A stretch of 64,000 nt of DNA from Methanothermobacter wolfeii (GCF_025397995.1 NZ_CP104550.1:1082001-1146000), one strand, 5' to 3'. Shown: positions 38,323 through 48,233, counted from the first letter of the stretch. Numbers and translations are program-made. Notes: a model not told the origin generated them from the sequence alone.

Positions 38323-38337
38323 TTCATATCTCTCCTC

Positions 38338-39228
38338 TTAGATAAGGGCCAGTTCCTCAAGGACCATCCTGAGTTTATCGCGGCTGGCCTCGTTGAGGGG
38401 TGCTAGGGGCATCCTCACATGACCCGCGGGTCTTCCCATCATGTTAAGGGCCTCCTTAACGGGTACCGGGTTGCTCTCAATGAAGAGTGCCTTCATGAGG
38501 TCGTAGAGTTCATAGTGGGTTTCCTGTGCGGCTTCAAAGTCGCCTGAAAGGGCTTCGTTAACGAGGCGGCTCATCCTTGCAGGGTCAACATTGGCGAGTA
38601 CCGAGATAACGCCCTCCGCCCCCATGGATATCATGGGAAGTGTGAGGTTGTCGTTGCCTGAGAGCACCGTGAAGTCCCTGATCCCCTCGGCCATGAGCCC
38701 TGACCTGAGCATGGATACCTTGTCAAGGTCGGGGTTCGCCTCCTTTATCCCTATTATCCCGTCAAGGCGGGCGAGTTTGATCACCGTGTCAACGTCTATA
38801 TCCGTCCCGGTCCTTGAGGGGACATTGTAGATTATGAGTGGTATGTCGCTGGATTCCTCAAGCATGGTGTAATGGGATATGAGTCCATGTGGCTGGGGTT
38901 TGTTATAGTAGGGTGTTATCACCAGGGCGGCGTCTGCACCTGCTGATTCAGCGTACTGGACAAGTCCCAGGGCCTCCCTGGATGAGTTGCTCCCCGCCCC
39001 TGCGATTGCCTTAACACGGCCGTTAACCTCATCCACGAGGATGTCGATCAACTTTCTCTGTTCTTCATGGGTTATTGTGGCTGATTCACCTGTTGTGCCC
39101 GCAACAAGAAGTCCGTCCACCCCGTTCTCTATAAGGTAATTTATATTCTCCCTCAGGCCGGCCTCATCCACCTCATCATCTTCCGTGAATGGTGTGACCA
39201 TGGCCACTATCGTGCCTTCAATCTTCAT
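38338..39228 (-). CDS. dapA: 4-hydroxy-tetrahydrodipicolinate synthase
   Basis: Condenses pyruvate with aspartate semialdehyde. 296 residues, TIM barrel: [10 protein letters not shown] (Thr-Thr of the proton relay), [10 protein letters not shown] (Tyr) and [10 protein letters not shown] (Schiff-base Lys), ending in [17 protein letters not shown]. Its ATG overlaps the lysC stop by four bases, so it is coupled to lysC translation. Confidence 0.96.
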   Translation of the reverse strand: MKIEGTIVAMVTPFTEDDEVDEAGLRENINYLIENGVDGLLVAGTTGESATITHEEQRKLIDILVDEVNGRVKAIAGAGSNSSREALGLVQYAESAGADAALVITPYYNKPQPHGLISHYTMLEESSDIPLIIYNVPSRTGTDIDVDTVIKLARLDGIIGIKEANPDLDKVSMLRSGLMAEGIRDFTVLSGNDNLTLPMISMGAEGVISVLANVDPARMSRLVNEALSGDFEAAQETHYELYDLMKALFIESNPVPVKEALNMMGRPAGHVRMPLAPLNEASRDKLRMVLEELALI

Positions 39229-40445
39229 TCAAGAACACCCCTTACAAGTTCATATGCCTTTTTACCATCATTCCAGTCAACGAATATAACCACAGATGTC
39301 TGTGAGGATGAAATTTCAACTATATTGAGGTCGTTATCCCGGAGGGGTTCTGTTATATCCGATATTATGCCGGGTGTGTCAATGAAATCGGGGCTGGAGA
39401 TTGTTATCATTGCAATGTCCCTTCCAAGTGAGAGTGAGCTGAGGTTGTCATCCGCGATAACAACGTCATGGAGCAGGCGGTGTGCCTCGTCAGCGTCCTT
39501 CTTATCAACAAATATTGTGACTGAGTTCTGCCCGGTTGAAATGCCTATTATGTTTATATCATTCTCTGCAAGCTTTGAGGTGAACTTTGCAAGTATGCCT
39601 GGCTTGTTAAGGATCTTTTCACCCACCACAGCCACAACGGATATTGGATCCGGGTTGAGGGTTGTTGTCCGGAGCATCTTATTCTTTGACGGTCCGATTA
39701 TCTCTGTCCCCGGTGCCGAGAAGTCCCCGTGTTCAAAGCCTATTATCTTTGCATTTATATCTGGGTCCTTGTATTTGAGGGCGTGTGGGTGGAGGACCTG
39801 AGCCCCATGGGTTGCGAGGTCCCTCATTTCCTCTACAGAGATCTTATCCAGCTTCTTTGCACCCTGAAGCTTGTTGGGGTCTGTGGACATCACACCCCCC
39901 ACATCGCTTACGATTATGACCTCATCGGCCTTGAGGCAGTGGCCAAGGAGGAATGCTGTTATGTCACTGCCACCCCTGCCCAGGGTGGTTATGTAACCAT
40001 TGGGGTCCCTTCCAAGGAAGCCGCATACCACGGGTATTATTCCCTGGTCAAGGAGTTTCAGGAGCTCCTTTGATTTTTCCTCAGTCGCCTTAAAATCTAC
40101 CTTAGCATTTAAAAGGTTGCTGTCGGTTATTATTGGCCATTCATCCATGAAGGGGTCTATGTATTCTGATTTAACCCCGAGGGCCTCTATTGCAGATGAG
40201 AATATCCTCACACTGGTCATTTCGCCCATGGATACTATTTCAGCCAGCTGCTTTTCTGTGACAGCATCTTCCATTGCCTCGTCAACTATCTGAAGGAGTT
40301 CATCCGTTGTCTTGTTTATGGCAGATACAACGACAACGACCTTCTTACCCTTCATGTACTCCTTCACTACTGAACGGGCTGCCTTTTTTATTCTTCTGCC
40401 ATTTCCTATAGATGTACCGCCAAATTTAGCAACTATTAACTCCAT
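39225..40445 (-). CDS. lysC: Aspartokinase
   Basis: Phosphorylates aspartate, first step of the aspartate family. 406 residues: [10 protein letters not shown] (catalytic Lys), [16 protein letters not shown] and [12 protein letters not shown] in the kinase domain, then two ACT domains ([38 protein letters not shown]), implying allosteric feedback by lysine or threonine. The ATG follows AGGTTGTGAAGGTTA. Separated from rps17e by 47 bases containing a T-rich stretch on the minus strand, so it may have its own promoter or receive read-through. Confidence 0.95.
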   Translation of the reverse strand: MELIVAKFGGTSIGNGRRIKKAARSVVKEYMKGKKVVVVVSAINKTTDELLQIVDEAMEDAVTEKQLAEIVSMGEMTSVRIFSSAIEALGVKSEYIDPFMDEWPIITDSNLLNAKVDFKATEEKSKELLKLLDQGIIPVVCGFLGRDPNGYITTLGRGGSDITAFLLGHCLKADEVIIVSDVGGVMSTDPNKLQGAKKLDKISVEEMRDLATHGAQVLHPHALKYKDPDINAKIIGFEHGDFSAPGTEIIGPSKNKMLRTTTLNPDPISVVAVVGEKILNKPGILAKFTSKLAENDINIIGISTGQNSVTIFVDKKDADEAHRLLHDVVIADDNLSSLSLGRDIAMITISSPDFIDTPGIISDITEPLRDNDLNIVEISSSQTSVVIFVDWNDGKKAYELVRGVLE

Positions 40446-40492
40446 TAACCTTCACAACCTTTTAAATGTTGAAAAAAAATAAAAAAATCAGG
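40446..40492 (-). terminator. T-rich gap between rps17e and lysC
   Basis: The minus strand reads GATTTTTTTATTTTTTTTCA directly after the rps17e stop. Oligo-T tracts of this kind are the usual archaeal termination signal; it could separate aroK-aroQ-rps17e from the lysC group. Confidence 0.45.
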
Positions 40493-40681
40493 TTATTTCT
40501 GCTGGCTGATGATCCTTGTAATGTAACCTGCTATTTTGTTCCTGAGGTGTTTTGTGCTTACTGTTGAGAACTCCTCCACCAGTTTCTTGTTTTCATCAAA
40601 ATCAGCTGTGAATCTTCCAGGATAAGTTTCTATCAGTTCTTTGGCCAGTCTTTTTACAAAGGATGTTCTTATGTTTCCCAT
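40493..40681 (-). CDS. rps17e: Small ribosomal subunit protein eS17
   Basis: 62 residues: [20 protein letters not shown] then [20 protein letters not shown] and [13 protein letters not shown], the archaeal short form of eS17. GGAGGAACTGAC precedes the ATG and lies inside the end of aroQ; the two genes are one base apart, which couples them. Confidence 0.95.
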   Translation of the reverse strand: MGNIRTSFVKRLAKELIETYPGRFTADFDENKKLVEEFSTVSTKHLRNKIAGYITRIISQQK

Positions 40682-40682
40682 G

Positions 40683-40979
40683 TCAGTTCCTCCTTAACAG
40701 TTCTTTCTGTTCATTTTTATTTAGATCCATCAGAATCTTCATTAACTGCACAAGTTTATCTTCATTGATTCCATTTTCCCCTGCAATCTTCCGGGTCCTC
40801 TCTATTATCTGGCGCTCCCTTTCAGGGTCCAGTATATCCATGCCCAGCACCCTCTTGGCCTCGAGGATCTCCCCTGCAAGGGATATTCTTGCAGCTATAA
40901 GGTCCAGGATGTCCCTGTCTATCTTATCTATTTCCTCTCTGGATCTTTTAAGGATTTCTCTGGCTGTGGACTCATCCAT
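40683..40979 (-). CDS. aroQ: Chorismate mutase, AroQ class
   Basis: Converts chorismate to prephenate for Phe/Tyr synthesis. 98 residues, all-helical: [20 protein letters not shown] with the conserved acidic/Arg pattern, [13 protein letters not shown] with the active-site Lys, and [13 protein letters not shown]. Length fits a stand-alone AroQ domain. Followed one base later by rps17e; preceded by aroK, with a ghost copy of the aroK tail in the gap. Confidence 0.93.
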   Translation of the reverse strand: MDESTAREILKRSREEIDKIDRDILDLIAARISLAGEILEAKRVLGMDILDPERERQIIERTRKIAGENGINEDKLVQLMKILMDLNKNEQKELLRRN

Positions 40980-40989
40980 GGCAATTCCT

Positions 40990-41100
40990 CCCTGATGATG
41001 GGGTTATTCAATCATAAAGACCCCCTGTTAATCCACAGAGGCCGGTTCTCTGATGATCAGGGTTATTCCACCACAAAGGTCCCCCTGTTATCCACAGAGG
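40990..41100 (-). repeat. Degenerate direct duplication of the aroK 3' end (ghost tail)
   Basis: The segment 40990-41041 is a diverged copy of 41049-41100 (about 59-bp period; several substitutions and small indels). The right copy is the real aroK end, SVDNRGTFVVE and stop. The left copy on the minus strand retains TCTGTGGAT, AACAGGGGG, a TTT-ATG-ATT-GAA-TAA end (F-M-I-E against F-V-V-E) and the same bases after the stop. Confidence 0.85.
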
Positions 41101-41923
41101 TGATGATAAGGTTCCCTTCAAGGGATTCCCATGCATTGATGACTCCTGGAACCGAATCCTCATCAGCCAGGGCAACGAATGATGGACCTGTACCTGAAAG
41201 GCCAGCTGCCGCTGCTCCCGCTTCAAGGGCGTCGAGGGCTATTCCCGGATCGAATCCAAGGGATGCACAATACAGTATCCCGTTCAGTGTAAGGGCCCTG
41301 TGGACCCTCCCGTTGAGAACCTCCCTGAAGGCCATGTCAACCCATGGAGCAAGGAGTTTCATCCTCGGGACATCCGATTGTGCAGTCAGTGATTTTCTGT
41401 CCGGCATGTATATTAATACCTTTTGATTTTCCATTTCCCTTCTGGAGATTATCTCCCTTGCTGTGTTATCTGTGACCGTTAGACCCCCATAGAAGGATGC
41501 GCTTGCATCATCGTAGGCCCCTGTCACCGTTACACCGGCCCTGAGGGATGCGTCCACTGCCATGTCAAGTATTTCCTCATCAGACATTGCTTCAACCTGG
41601 AATTCATCCGAAATCAAACTGGAAACTGCCATGACTGCTGCATTGGATGCTGCGCTGCTGCTTGAGAGTCCGCTGGCAACAGGAAGCTCTGACCTTGTTA
41701 TGATCTCCACACCAGTATCCACACCGTAGCGGTCAATTACCATCCCCGCGCAGAGTTCTATCAGCGAAGTGTCGGCACCTTCACGGGAAATGCAGCTTAT
41801 CCCTGACCCTGAAAGTTTAGCTTCAGCCTCCACATGGAGGCCTATTCCGAATGCTGAACCCTTCCCCGTGGCAATGGCATTCACGACCGTTGCCGATCCA
41901 GGGGATCTTACAATCCTTTTCAA
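41063..41923 (-). CDS. aroK: Archaeal shikimate kinase (GHMP superfamily)
   Basis: Phosphorylates shikimate; archaea use this GHMP-type enzyme instead of the bacterial NMP-kinase type. 286 residues: ELPVASGLSSSSAASNAAVM is the GHMP ATP loop, GAYDDASASFYGG gives the conserved Asp region, and LSGTGPSFVALAD the C-terminal glycine loop. The start is TTG 41923, supported by GGAGTGAT 3-4 bases ahead. It heads the aroK-aroQ-rps17e series. The aroA product acts one step later. Confidence 0.93.
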   Translation of the reverse strand: MKRIVRSPGSATVVNAIATGKGSAFGIGLHVEAEAKLSGSGISCISREGADTSLIELCAGMVIDRYGVDTGVEIITRSELPVASGLSSSSAASNAAVMAVSSLISDEFQVEAMSDEEILDMAVDASLRAGVTVTGAYDDASASFYGGLTVTDNTAREIISRREMENQKVLIYMPDRKSLTAQSDVPRMKLLAPWVDMAFREVLNGRVHRALTLNGILYCASLGFDPGIALDALEAGAAAAGLSGTGPSFVALADEDSVPGVINAWESLEGNLIITSVDNRGTFVVE

Positions 41924-42045
41924 CCTATCACTCCATTACCAGTCTATCATTCATGAGCATGCTGCAGATAGAGAAACACCCTAAGGGTCTGATGAGCCGG
42001 CTGCAGACACAGACACCACTAACCTCATTTAATATATCTGAAACA

Positions 42046-42055
42046 TTTATATAAT
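42046..42055 (+). promoter_or_regulatory. TATA box of sppA
   Basis: TTTATATAAT; transcription start expected near 42078, giving a leader of about 55 bases to ATG 42134. Confidence 0.5.
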
Positions 42056-42133
42056 AGATTACAGTCTACAGATTAATACAAATAATGGAAAGTTTAAGAG
42101 GTGGATGGTGAATTTCACCGAAGGTATGATACC

Positions 42134-42982
42134 ATGGAAAGGAACAGCAAAATAGTCGCGGGACTCATAGGAGCCCTCACGGTTTTAGGGATACTCTTTT
42201 CAATTTCAGGGTCAGTGGAAAGATCCGGCACCATAGCCATCATCCCGGTGCACGGAGTAATAGCCTATGACACAAGTATTGAGGGCGTCAGCCCCGATGA
42301 TATAAAGGAACTCATCCAGAAGGCCAACGATGACCCCTCAATCAAGGCGATAGTCCTTGACATAAACAGTCCAGGAGGCACCCCCGTGGCCAGTGAGGAA
42401 CTCATGGATGCCATAAAGAAATCTGAAAAACCGGTTGTGAGCTGGATAAGTGATTCAGGCACATCAGGAGCCTACCTTGCAGCCTCCGCATCTGACAGGA
42501 TAGTCGCAAGTCCATCTGCATGGGTGGGGAGCATAGGGGTTATACTGGACCTCACGGACCTCTCAGGGATGTACAGGCAGATGGGTATAAACAAGTACGC
42601 CATAAAGGCAGGGGAATACAAGGATATGGGTGCAGATTACCGTATGGTGACGGATGAGGAAAGGGAGATGCTCCAGTCAATGGTGAATGAAGAATACGAT
42701 TACTTCATCAAGACCGTCGCCGCCAACCGTAACCTCACCATATCCTATGTCAGGAGCCTTGCAGAGGGTAGGATATTCACGGGGCGTCAGGCCATGAAAA
42801 ACAGGCTTGTTGACCTGACCGGTGGACGGGACCGGGCAGTTGAAGTTGCAGCAGGACTTGCAGGTATAAAAGACTATGACACCGTAACCATGGCACCATC
42901 AGGCGGACTTCTGAAGCTAATATCAAGCATGCTATCAAAGGTGGGGTACTCCAGCAACACCACCTCCACGTCCATGCTCTGA
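42134..42982 (+). CDS. sppA: Signal peptide peptidase SppA-type membrane serine protease
   Basis: Degrades signal peptides left in the membrane. About 282 residues: one N-terminal membrane anchor (KIVAGLIGALTVLGILFSIS), then an ClpP/SppA fold facing outward with LDINSPGGTPVASEEL, nucleophile Ser in DSGTSGAYLAASASD and general-base Lys in YAIKAGEYKDMG. Single-domain form, as in archaea and Bacillus. ATG 42134 (MERNSKI) follows GAAGGT; an in-frame GTG at 42101 is possible but poorly supported. The C-terminus is Ser/Thr-rich. Confidence 0.92.
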   Translation: MERNSKIVAGLIGALTVLGILFSISGSVERSGTIAIIPVHGVIAYDTSIEGVSPDDIKELIQKANDDPSIKAIVLDINSPGGTPVASEELMDAIKKSEKPVVSWISDSGTSGAYLAASASDRIVASPSAWVGSIGVILDLTDLSGMYRQMGINKYAIKAGEYKDMGADYRMVTDEEREMLQSMVNEEYDYFIKTVAANRNLTISYVRSLAEGRIFTGRQAMKNRLVDLTGGRDRAVEVAAGLAGIKDYDTVTMAPSGGLLKLISSMLSKVGYSSNTTSTSML

Positions 42983-43103
42983 ATGCAGATGTTGAGCCAT
43001 GAAAGCCAACCTCCAGAGTGCCTGCAGAAGGGCTTTCATTGGAAGATAAGTATTTATTGAAAAACATGAGAAAATAATATATCATGCTCATGGAGGTTAA
43101 GAA

Positions 43104-43361
43104 ATGGTTGTTAAAATAGAGGTTTTCACATCCCCAACCTGCCCATACTGTCCCATGGCAATTGAGGTTGTTGAGGAAGCCAAGAAGGAATTCGGGGACG
43201 AGATTGATGTTGAAAAGATTGACATAATGGTGGACAGGGAGAAGGCCATTGACTATGGACTCATGGCAGTGCCTGCAATAGCCATGAATGGTGTTGTAAG
43301 GTTCGTGGGTGCCCCCAGCAAGGAGGAACTCTTTGAAGCCATAAGGGATGAAATGAAATAA
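43104..43361 (+). CDS. Small thioredoxin/glutaredoxin-like protein (MTH807 type)
   Basis: 85 residues with the redox motif [11 protein letters not shown] near the N-terminus and the cis-proline segment [12 protein letters not shown]. It closely resembles M. thermautotrophicus Mt0807, a protein with glutaredoxin-like size but thioredoxin-like activity; I count roughly ten differences from that sequence as I remember it. The ATG follows GGAGGTTAAGAA. TATA-like ATAATATATCA at about 43074-43084. Followed by a T-run. Confidence 0.95.
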   Translation: MVVKIEVFTSPTCPYCPMAIEVVEEAKKEFGDEIDVEKIDIMVDREKAIDYGLMAVPAIAMNGVVRFVGAPSKEELFEAIRDEMK

Positions 43362-43366
43362 TCAAT

Positions 43367-43375
43367 CTTTTTTTA
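43367..43375 (+). terminator. Oligo-T tract after the thioredoxin-like gene
   Basis: CTTTTTTTA directly after the stop, a typical archaeal T-tract terminator ahead of cbiD. Confidence 0.5.
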
Positions 43376-43398
43376 TTGAATTTCCGGGATTTTTTCTG

Positions 43399-44493
43399 AT
43401 GAAGGATGAGAGGGTTTCTGGAATCACAACAGGGACAGCCGCCACTGCAGCGGCCCTCGCATCCCTGCTCTGTCTTAAGGGCGAAACTGTTAAGACCGTC
43501 ACTGTTAAGGCCCCTGCAGGTGCTATTGAAGTTGATGTGGAGTCTGTTGAACGCCTCAGCATGGACACCGCCCGGGCATCGGTTGTGAAGAGACCCTACC
43601 CTGACCCCGACGTCACGGTTAACCTTGAAATAGTGGCAACGGTAAAACTTAAAGGAAGCCCCGGTGTGGAGATAAGGGGTGGTAGGGGGGTCGGTACCGT
43701 TACAAAGCCCGGACTCCAGGTACCCCCCGGTGAACCGGCAATAAACCCGGTCCCCAGGAAAATGATAATGGAAAACCTAGAGGAGCACCTTGATGAGGAT
43801 GAAGGTGTGGCGGTAACTATTTCTGTCCCCGGGGGTGAGGAGGTGGCCTCAAGGACCATGAACCCCCGCCTCGGCATAATGGGAGGGATATCCATCCTTG
43901 GAACCACAGGGATTGCGAGGCCCATGTCCTCAAAGGCCTACAGGGAGTCCCTTGCCTGTCAGCTAGACATAGCCGTTGCCCTCGGATTCAGAACCGTCAT
44001 CATGGTGCCCGGGAACATAGGTGCAGGGATTGCCAGGGAGTACTTTAAGGACACTGACCCTGATGCCATCATCCAGATGGGTAACTTTCCAGGCTACATG
44101 CTTGCTGAGGCCTGCAGGAGGGGTGTTGGAAGAATAATACTCCTGGGGCATGCAGGGAAGCTCATCAAGCTTGCAGCAGGAATATTCAACACGAAAAACA
44201 GTGTGGCTGATGGGCGCCGGGAGACCATGATCGCATACTCGGCCCTTGAGGGTGTCCCCGGGGCTGTCCTTGAGGCCATGTACTCTGCAGGGACAACCGA
44301 GGAGATGATAGAACACCTTGAAAGGACAGGCCTCACCGAGAAGGTCTTCAACCGGCTTGCGGATGCCATAAAGGAGAGGTGCGGGGGGCGCTGCAGTGTC
44401 CCCATGGAGGTCCTGATCACCACCATGGATGGCAGGATCCTTAACTCAAATTTCAGGGTCCCGGACGATATCCATACAGTGGATGGACGTTGA
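43399..44493 (+). CDS. cbiD: Cobalt-precorrin-5B C1-methyltransferase
   Basis: Anaerobic cobamide pathway. 364 residues: [17 protein letters not shown] at the N-terminus, [20 protein letters not shown] and the [11 protein letters not shown] segment, [20 protein letters not shown] and [20 protein letters not shown], all standard CbiD signatures. Only a weak ribosome site (GGGAT) precedes ATG 43399. Together with cobQ at 24308 it shows de novo cobamide synthesis. Followed by moaC after 51 bases. Confidence 0.95.
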   Translation: MKDERVSGITTGTAATAAALASLLCLKGETVKTVTVKAPAGAIEVDVESVERLSMDTARASVVKRPYPDPDVTVNLEIVATVKLKGSPGVEIRGGRGVGTVTKPGLQVPPGEPAINPVPRKMIMENLEEHLDEDEGVAVTISVPGGEEVASRTMNPRLGIMGGISILGTTGIARPMSSKAYRESLACQLDIAVALGFRTVIMVPGNIGAGIAREYFKDTDPDAIIQMGNFPGYMLAEACRRGVGRIILLGHAGKLIKLAAGIFNTKNSVADGRRETMIAYSALEGVPGAVLEAMYSAGTTEEMIEHLERTGLTEKVFNRLADAIKERCGGRCSVPMEVLITTMDGRILNSNFRVPDDIHTVDGR

Positions 44494-44544
44494 AGCACCG
44501 TGGGATTCCTGGATTAAAAAACAGAGAAAAGTAGAGTTGATACC

Positions 44545-45018
44545 ATGAAGGATGAATTCACACACCTTAAGGATGACGGGGTTCATATGGTGGAAGTGGG
44601 GGATAAGTCCGCTGTCCGTAGAACGGCCATCGCCGAGGGCGAGATCCTCCTCGATAAGAAGACTGTGGACCTCATAAGGGAGAGCAGGATAAAGAAGGGT
44701 AACGTCCTCGCAACGGCGCAGATAGCAGCCATAGGGGCCGTTAAGAACACCTGGAACATCATACCCCTCTGCCACCAGGTTCCTGTTACCGGTGTCGATG
44801 TCAGGTTCCTTGTGGATGATGACAGGATCAAGGTGAGGGTTGCCGTGAAGTGTGACGGGAAGACCGGAGTCGAGATGGAGGCCCTTACAGGAGTCTCGGT
44901 GGCCCTCCTTACAGTATGGGATATGGTTAAAAGCGTTGAGAAGGACCAGGATGGCCAGTACCCACACACCAGGATAAGGAATATACGGGTCATCAGGAAA
45001 GAAAAGGATGAAATTTGA
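44545..45018 (+). CDS. moaC: Cyclic pyranopterin monophosphate synthase
   Basis: Molybdenum/tungsten cofactor synthesis. 157 residues: VEVGDKSAVRRTAIAEGEI, KKGNVLATAQIAAIGAVKNT, LCHQVPVTGVDVRF with the active-site His, and GVEMEALTGVSVALLTVWDM. Tungsten-pterin formylmethanofuran dehydrogenase is the main user in this lineage. The stop is 12 bases ahead of the hel308 start. Confidence 0.95.
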   Translation: MKDEFTHLKDDGVHMVEVGDKSAVRRTAIAEGEILLDKKTVDLIRESRIKKGNVLATAQIAAIGAVKNTWNIIPLCHQVPVTGVDVRFLVDDDRIKVRVAVKCDGKTGVEMEALTGVSVALLTVWDMVKSVEKDQDGQYPHTRIRNIRVIRKEKDEI

Positions 45019-45030
45019 AGCGGTGATTCT

Positions 45031-47103
45031 ATGTACACCGTCAAGCCTGAACTGAGGATGATTGTGGAGGACTGCTACCCCCACATAAGGGAACTGAACC
45101 CGGCCCAGAGGAGTGCCATTGAATCAGGATACCTTGAGTCCTATGAAAATTACATCATAGCCATCCCCACTGCAAGCGGTAAAACCCTGCTGGGCCTCCT
45201 GGCAGCCCTTAAAACCATCCTTGATGGTGGCAGGGTCGTTTACACCGTTCCACTCATCTCAATTCAGAACGAAAAGATAAAGGAGTTCAAAAAACTCGAA
45301 AAACATGGCATAAAGGTTGGTAAGGATCCTAAAACCTCAGACCTTGCAGTTATGGTGTTTGAATCCTTCGACACCCTCACACGTTTCTCATGGAACCTTC
45401 TAAGGGAGGTGGACCTCCTCATCGTTGATGAGTTCCACATGATAGGGGAATACAGCAGGGGCCCGGTGATTGAATCTGCAGTTACAAGGGCCCGGCAGCT
45501 GAACCCCTCCATGCGCATCGTGGCCCTCTCAGCAACCCTCTCCAACATGGACGAAATTGCGGGGTGGCTTGATGCCCGTGTCGTGGAGCATGACTACCGG
45601 CCGGTACCCCTCCACAGGGAGGTCCTTGACACCGAGATGTTCGGTGCCAGGGACAAGAACCAGGTTGTCCTGAAGATACTTGAAAAATCCATTGAGGAGG
45701 AAAGCCAGACCCTCGCATTCGTATCCACAAGGAGATTCACCGAGTCCCTTGCATCCTACCTTGCAGAAAATATCCGTGGGAGGATCCCTGAAGATATGAA
45801 GGAAAGATTCAGGACGGTTGCAGAGAGCCTCCTTGAGGTTCCAGGGGCCGCAGGGTCCCGTCCCACCTCGACGTGCATGAAACTCGCTGAATGTGCCGCC
45901 TCAGGGATAGCATTCCACCATGCAGGTCTCTTCAACAGGCAGAGGGAGATAATAGAGGACGAGTTCAGGAAGGGCAACATACTCATGATAACTGCAACAC
46001 CCAGCCTCATGTACGGTGTTAACCTCCCCTCAAGGACCGTGGTTATAAGGGACTACACCCGCTGGACAGGCAGGGGTCAGCAGAGGATCCCTGTATTCGA
46101 TTATGAACAGATGTCAGGGAGGGCCGGCCGGCCACAGTACGATGATGCAGGATACTCATACCTCATAGCAAAGAGCCATGCCGAGGCCCTTGAACTGGAG
46201 GAGTACTACGTCAATGGGGAGGTTGAGAGGACCTCTTCACGCGTCCTTGAAAACCGGGACGCCTTCTACCGGTTGATAATAGTACAGGTGGCATCAGGAC
46301 TCTCAAGGAACCCTGATGAACTCATCGAATTCTTCAAAGGGACATTCTACGGTTATCAGCTCATGGAGAACCCCTACATGAACTCATTCGGCATGGATAA
46401 CCTTCAGTATGAACTTGAGGGTGCCCTTGATTTCCTTGTGAAGAACAGGATACTCTATCCAAGGCCCGATGGCTTTGCTGCAACCGAATTCGGCATGCTC
46501 ATTGCAAATTCAAACTACTCTGTTGAGACCGCCATCAAGTTAAACCAGCTTGCCTCAGAGATGGATGAACTCAACATCTACAGGCTGATCTATGAGATAA
46601 CAAGGACCCCTGACATGCCCCTCATATCCTTCAAGGCCACGAAGAGCAGGGACCCTGTCAGGGAGAGGCTCATGGACCACGGACTCTTTGTCATGGACAT
46701 AGGGAACGAGGAGGCCACGGCAGCAGCCCTTATAGAATGGATCAATGAGAGAACAGAGCATGAAATAGAAAACGCCTTCAACGTCTACGCTGCATCCACC
46801 CGGAGAGTGGCCTATGAAGCGTCAAGGCTTGTTAAGTTCTTCGGGAGGATATGTGAGATTATGGGGGTCTACGGTTATTCCGGTCAGCTGGAGGTGCTCT
46901 CTGCAAGGCTGTATTATGGTGTGGGTGAGGACCTGATACCCCTCGTTGTTGGTGTCAGGGGCCTTGGAAGAAGGAGGGCCCGTAAGATCATTGAAACATT
47001 TGGTGATGACCTGAGATACGTCCGGAAGGAGGACCTCAAACGCATCGATGGGATAGGTGAAAAACTCGCTGAGGCCGTTAAGAGGTATGCTGAGAGGTGC
47101 TAG
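45031..47103 (+). CDS. hel308: Hel308-type superfamily 2 DNA helicase
   Basis: 3'-5' helicase acting at stalled replication forks; the M. thermautotrophicus homologue is characterised. 690 residues: Q-motif-like LNPAQRSAIESGY, Walker A IPTASGKTLLG, Walker B VDEFH (DExH form), motif III LSATLSN, motif VI EQMSGRAGRP. The C-terminus has the ratchet region and helix-hairpin-helix elements VRGLGRRRARKI and IDGIGEKLAEAV. The ATG follows GCGGTGATT. Nearly adjoins the UPF0305 genes downstream. Confidence 0.95.
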   Translation: MYTVKPELRMIVEDCYPHIRELNPAQRSAIESGYLESYENYIIAIPTASGKTLLGLLAALKTILDGGRVVYTVPLISIQNEKIKEFKKLEKHGIKVGKDPKTSDLAVMVFESFDTLTRFSWNLLREVDLLIVDEFHMIGEYSRGPVIESAVTRARQLNPSMRIVALSATLSNMDEIAGWLDARVVEHDYRPVPLHREVLDTEMFGARDKNQVVLKILEKSIEEESQTLAFVSTRRFTESLASYLAENIRGRIPEDMKERFRTVAESLLEVPGAAGSRPTSTCMKLAECAASGIAFHHAGLFNRQREIIEDEFRKGNILMITATPSLMYGVNLPSRTVVIRDYTRWTGRGQQRIPVFDYEQMSGRAGRPQYDDAGYSYLIAKSHAEALELEEYYVNGEVERTSSRVLENRDAFYRLIIVQVASGLSRNPDELIEFFKGTFYGYQLMENPYMNSFGMDNLQYELEGALDFLVKNRILYPRPDGFAATEFGMLIANSNYSVETAIKLNQLASEMDELNIYRLIYEITRTPDMPLISFKATKSRDPVRERLMDHGLFVMDIGNEEATAAALIEWINERTEHEIENAFNVYAASTRRVAYEASRLVKFFGRICEIMGVYGYSGQLEVLSARLYYGVGEDLIPLVVGVRGLGRRRARKIIETFGDDLRYVRKEDLKRIDGIGEKLAEAVKRYAERC

Positions 47104-47108
47104 GGGGG

Positions 47109-47663
47109 ATGAAATCCATCCAGCCGCACCAGAGAAACATTGACTGGCTTGAAATGTATCATGATGCCCCATCCATCACATGTCTCCTGAGGGATGCGGC
47201 TGCAGGGGTAGGTGTCTCTGATCTCATGGAGGTAAGGCTCTTCATTGAGAGGAGCTGTGAACATGTCCAGGAGAGGTACAGGAAGAGATACATCGATATC
47301 TACACCGGAATGGTCGTTGACTCGGTCCTTGAACTGAAGAAAGGCAGCCCTCTCCGCGCAGATCATGATGAAGAAAACACATTATGGGTCCTGAGGAGGC
47401 TGAATGAAACACGAACACCCCTCCTTGCAGGTTTAACAGTTCTTCACCGAACCCTCATCAGGAAAGAACCGCTTCACCCCGAGGGAACCCCCTTCCCTGG
47501 TGGAGATTCTGTTAAAGAGGTTAACGGTGTTTATTACTGTCCGGTTAAGGACCGGCAGAAGGATAATCCCCGGGCCCTCTGCGACATCTGCATAGCAAGA
47601 CAGACACCCAAATTAAAGGGGTATCATGATCATCAGAACAGTGCAAGGATCCCGAAAAATTAA
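47109..47663 (+). CDS. UPF0305 (DUF2115) protein, paralogue 1
   Basis: About 184 residues. Helical N-terminal part without recognisable motif; the C-terminus has a conserved block EPLHPEGTPFPGG, then GVYYCPVKDRQ and RALCDICIARQ. The three cysteines (C, then CxxC) plus nearby His suggest a small metal site. The function of the family, found mostly in methanogens, is unknown. ATG 47109 follows TAGGGGGG; an in-frame GTG at 47097 overlaps the hel308 stop. The adjacent gene encodes a paralogue. Confidence 0.8.
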   Translation: MKSIQPHQRNIDWLEMYHDAPSITCLLRDAAAGVGVSDLMEVRLFIERSCEHVQERYRKRYIDIYTGMVVDSVLELKKGSPLRADHDEENTLWVLRRLNETRTPLLAGLTVLHRTLIRKEPLHPEGTPFPGGDSVKEVNGVYYCPVKDRQKDNPRALCDICIARQTPKLKGYHDHQNSARIPKN

Positions 47664-47711
47664 AACAATAGATAAACCAGTTCCTGAACTGATATGAAGG
47701 AGGTCCGGAAT

Positions 47712-48233
47712 ATGATCAGCGCTGATAGGATTCCATCCAAGATGACAAAAATGGGGTTACTTGAGATTATTAAAAAGGAAGCCTCCTCCATCCATATAAA
47801 GGATATAATGGATGCTTCTGTGTATCTCAGAGATGATGCAAGGTATATGCCGCCCAGGGAGCAGAAGGATTTCATAGAGAGGTTCACAAGGGCCTTCTTC
47901 AACAGGATAAGGGATATAAAGAATGACAGAAACACCTACCCTGGTGAAGTTGACACCGGCAAGCTGAGGGAGTTCCTTGAATTCCTTGATGATCAGTTCC
48001 AGAAGGCCGTTGAAGTCCCTGAGAAGTGCTTCCAGAAGATTGCACGTATAATAACCATTTATGTAACCTTTATAAGGGAGGAACCCGTGCATCCTGTTGG
48101 AACCCGTTTCCCCGGTGGCCTCACGGTGCGGAGGGATGGGGACGTTTATTACTGTCCTGTGAAGGACAAACAGGTAAACACGCCATCGGCACTTTGCCGT
48201 TTCTGTGTCAGCATCCAGGACCCTGAAGTCTGA
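47712..48233 (+). CDS. UPF0305 (DUF2115) protein, paralogue 2
   Basis: About 173 residues. It shares with paralogue 1 the C-terminal block EPVHPVGTRFPGG, DVYYCPVKDKQ and SALCRFCVS, while the N-terminal halves have diverged almost beyond recognition by eye. ATG 47712 (MISADRIP) follows AGGAGGT by 7-8 bases; the upstream ATG 47694 lies ahead of that site. Old tandem duplication. Function unknown; the conserved C-terminal cysteines suggest metal binding. Confidence 0.8.
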   Translation: MISADRIPSKMTKMGLLEIIKKEASSIHIKDIMDASVYLRDDARYMPPREQKDFIERFTRAFFNRIRDIKNDRNTYPGEVDTGKLREFLEFLDDQFQKAVEVPEKCFQKIARIITIYVTFIREEPVHPVGTRFPGGLTVRRDGDVYYCPVKDKQVNTPSALCRFCVSIQDPEV

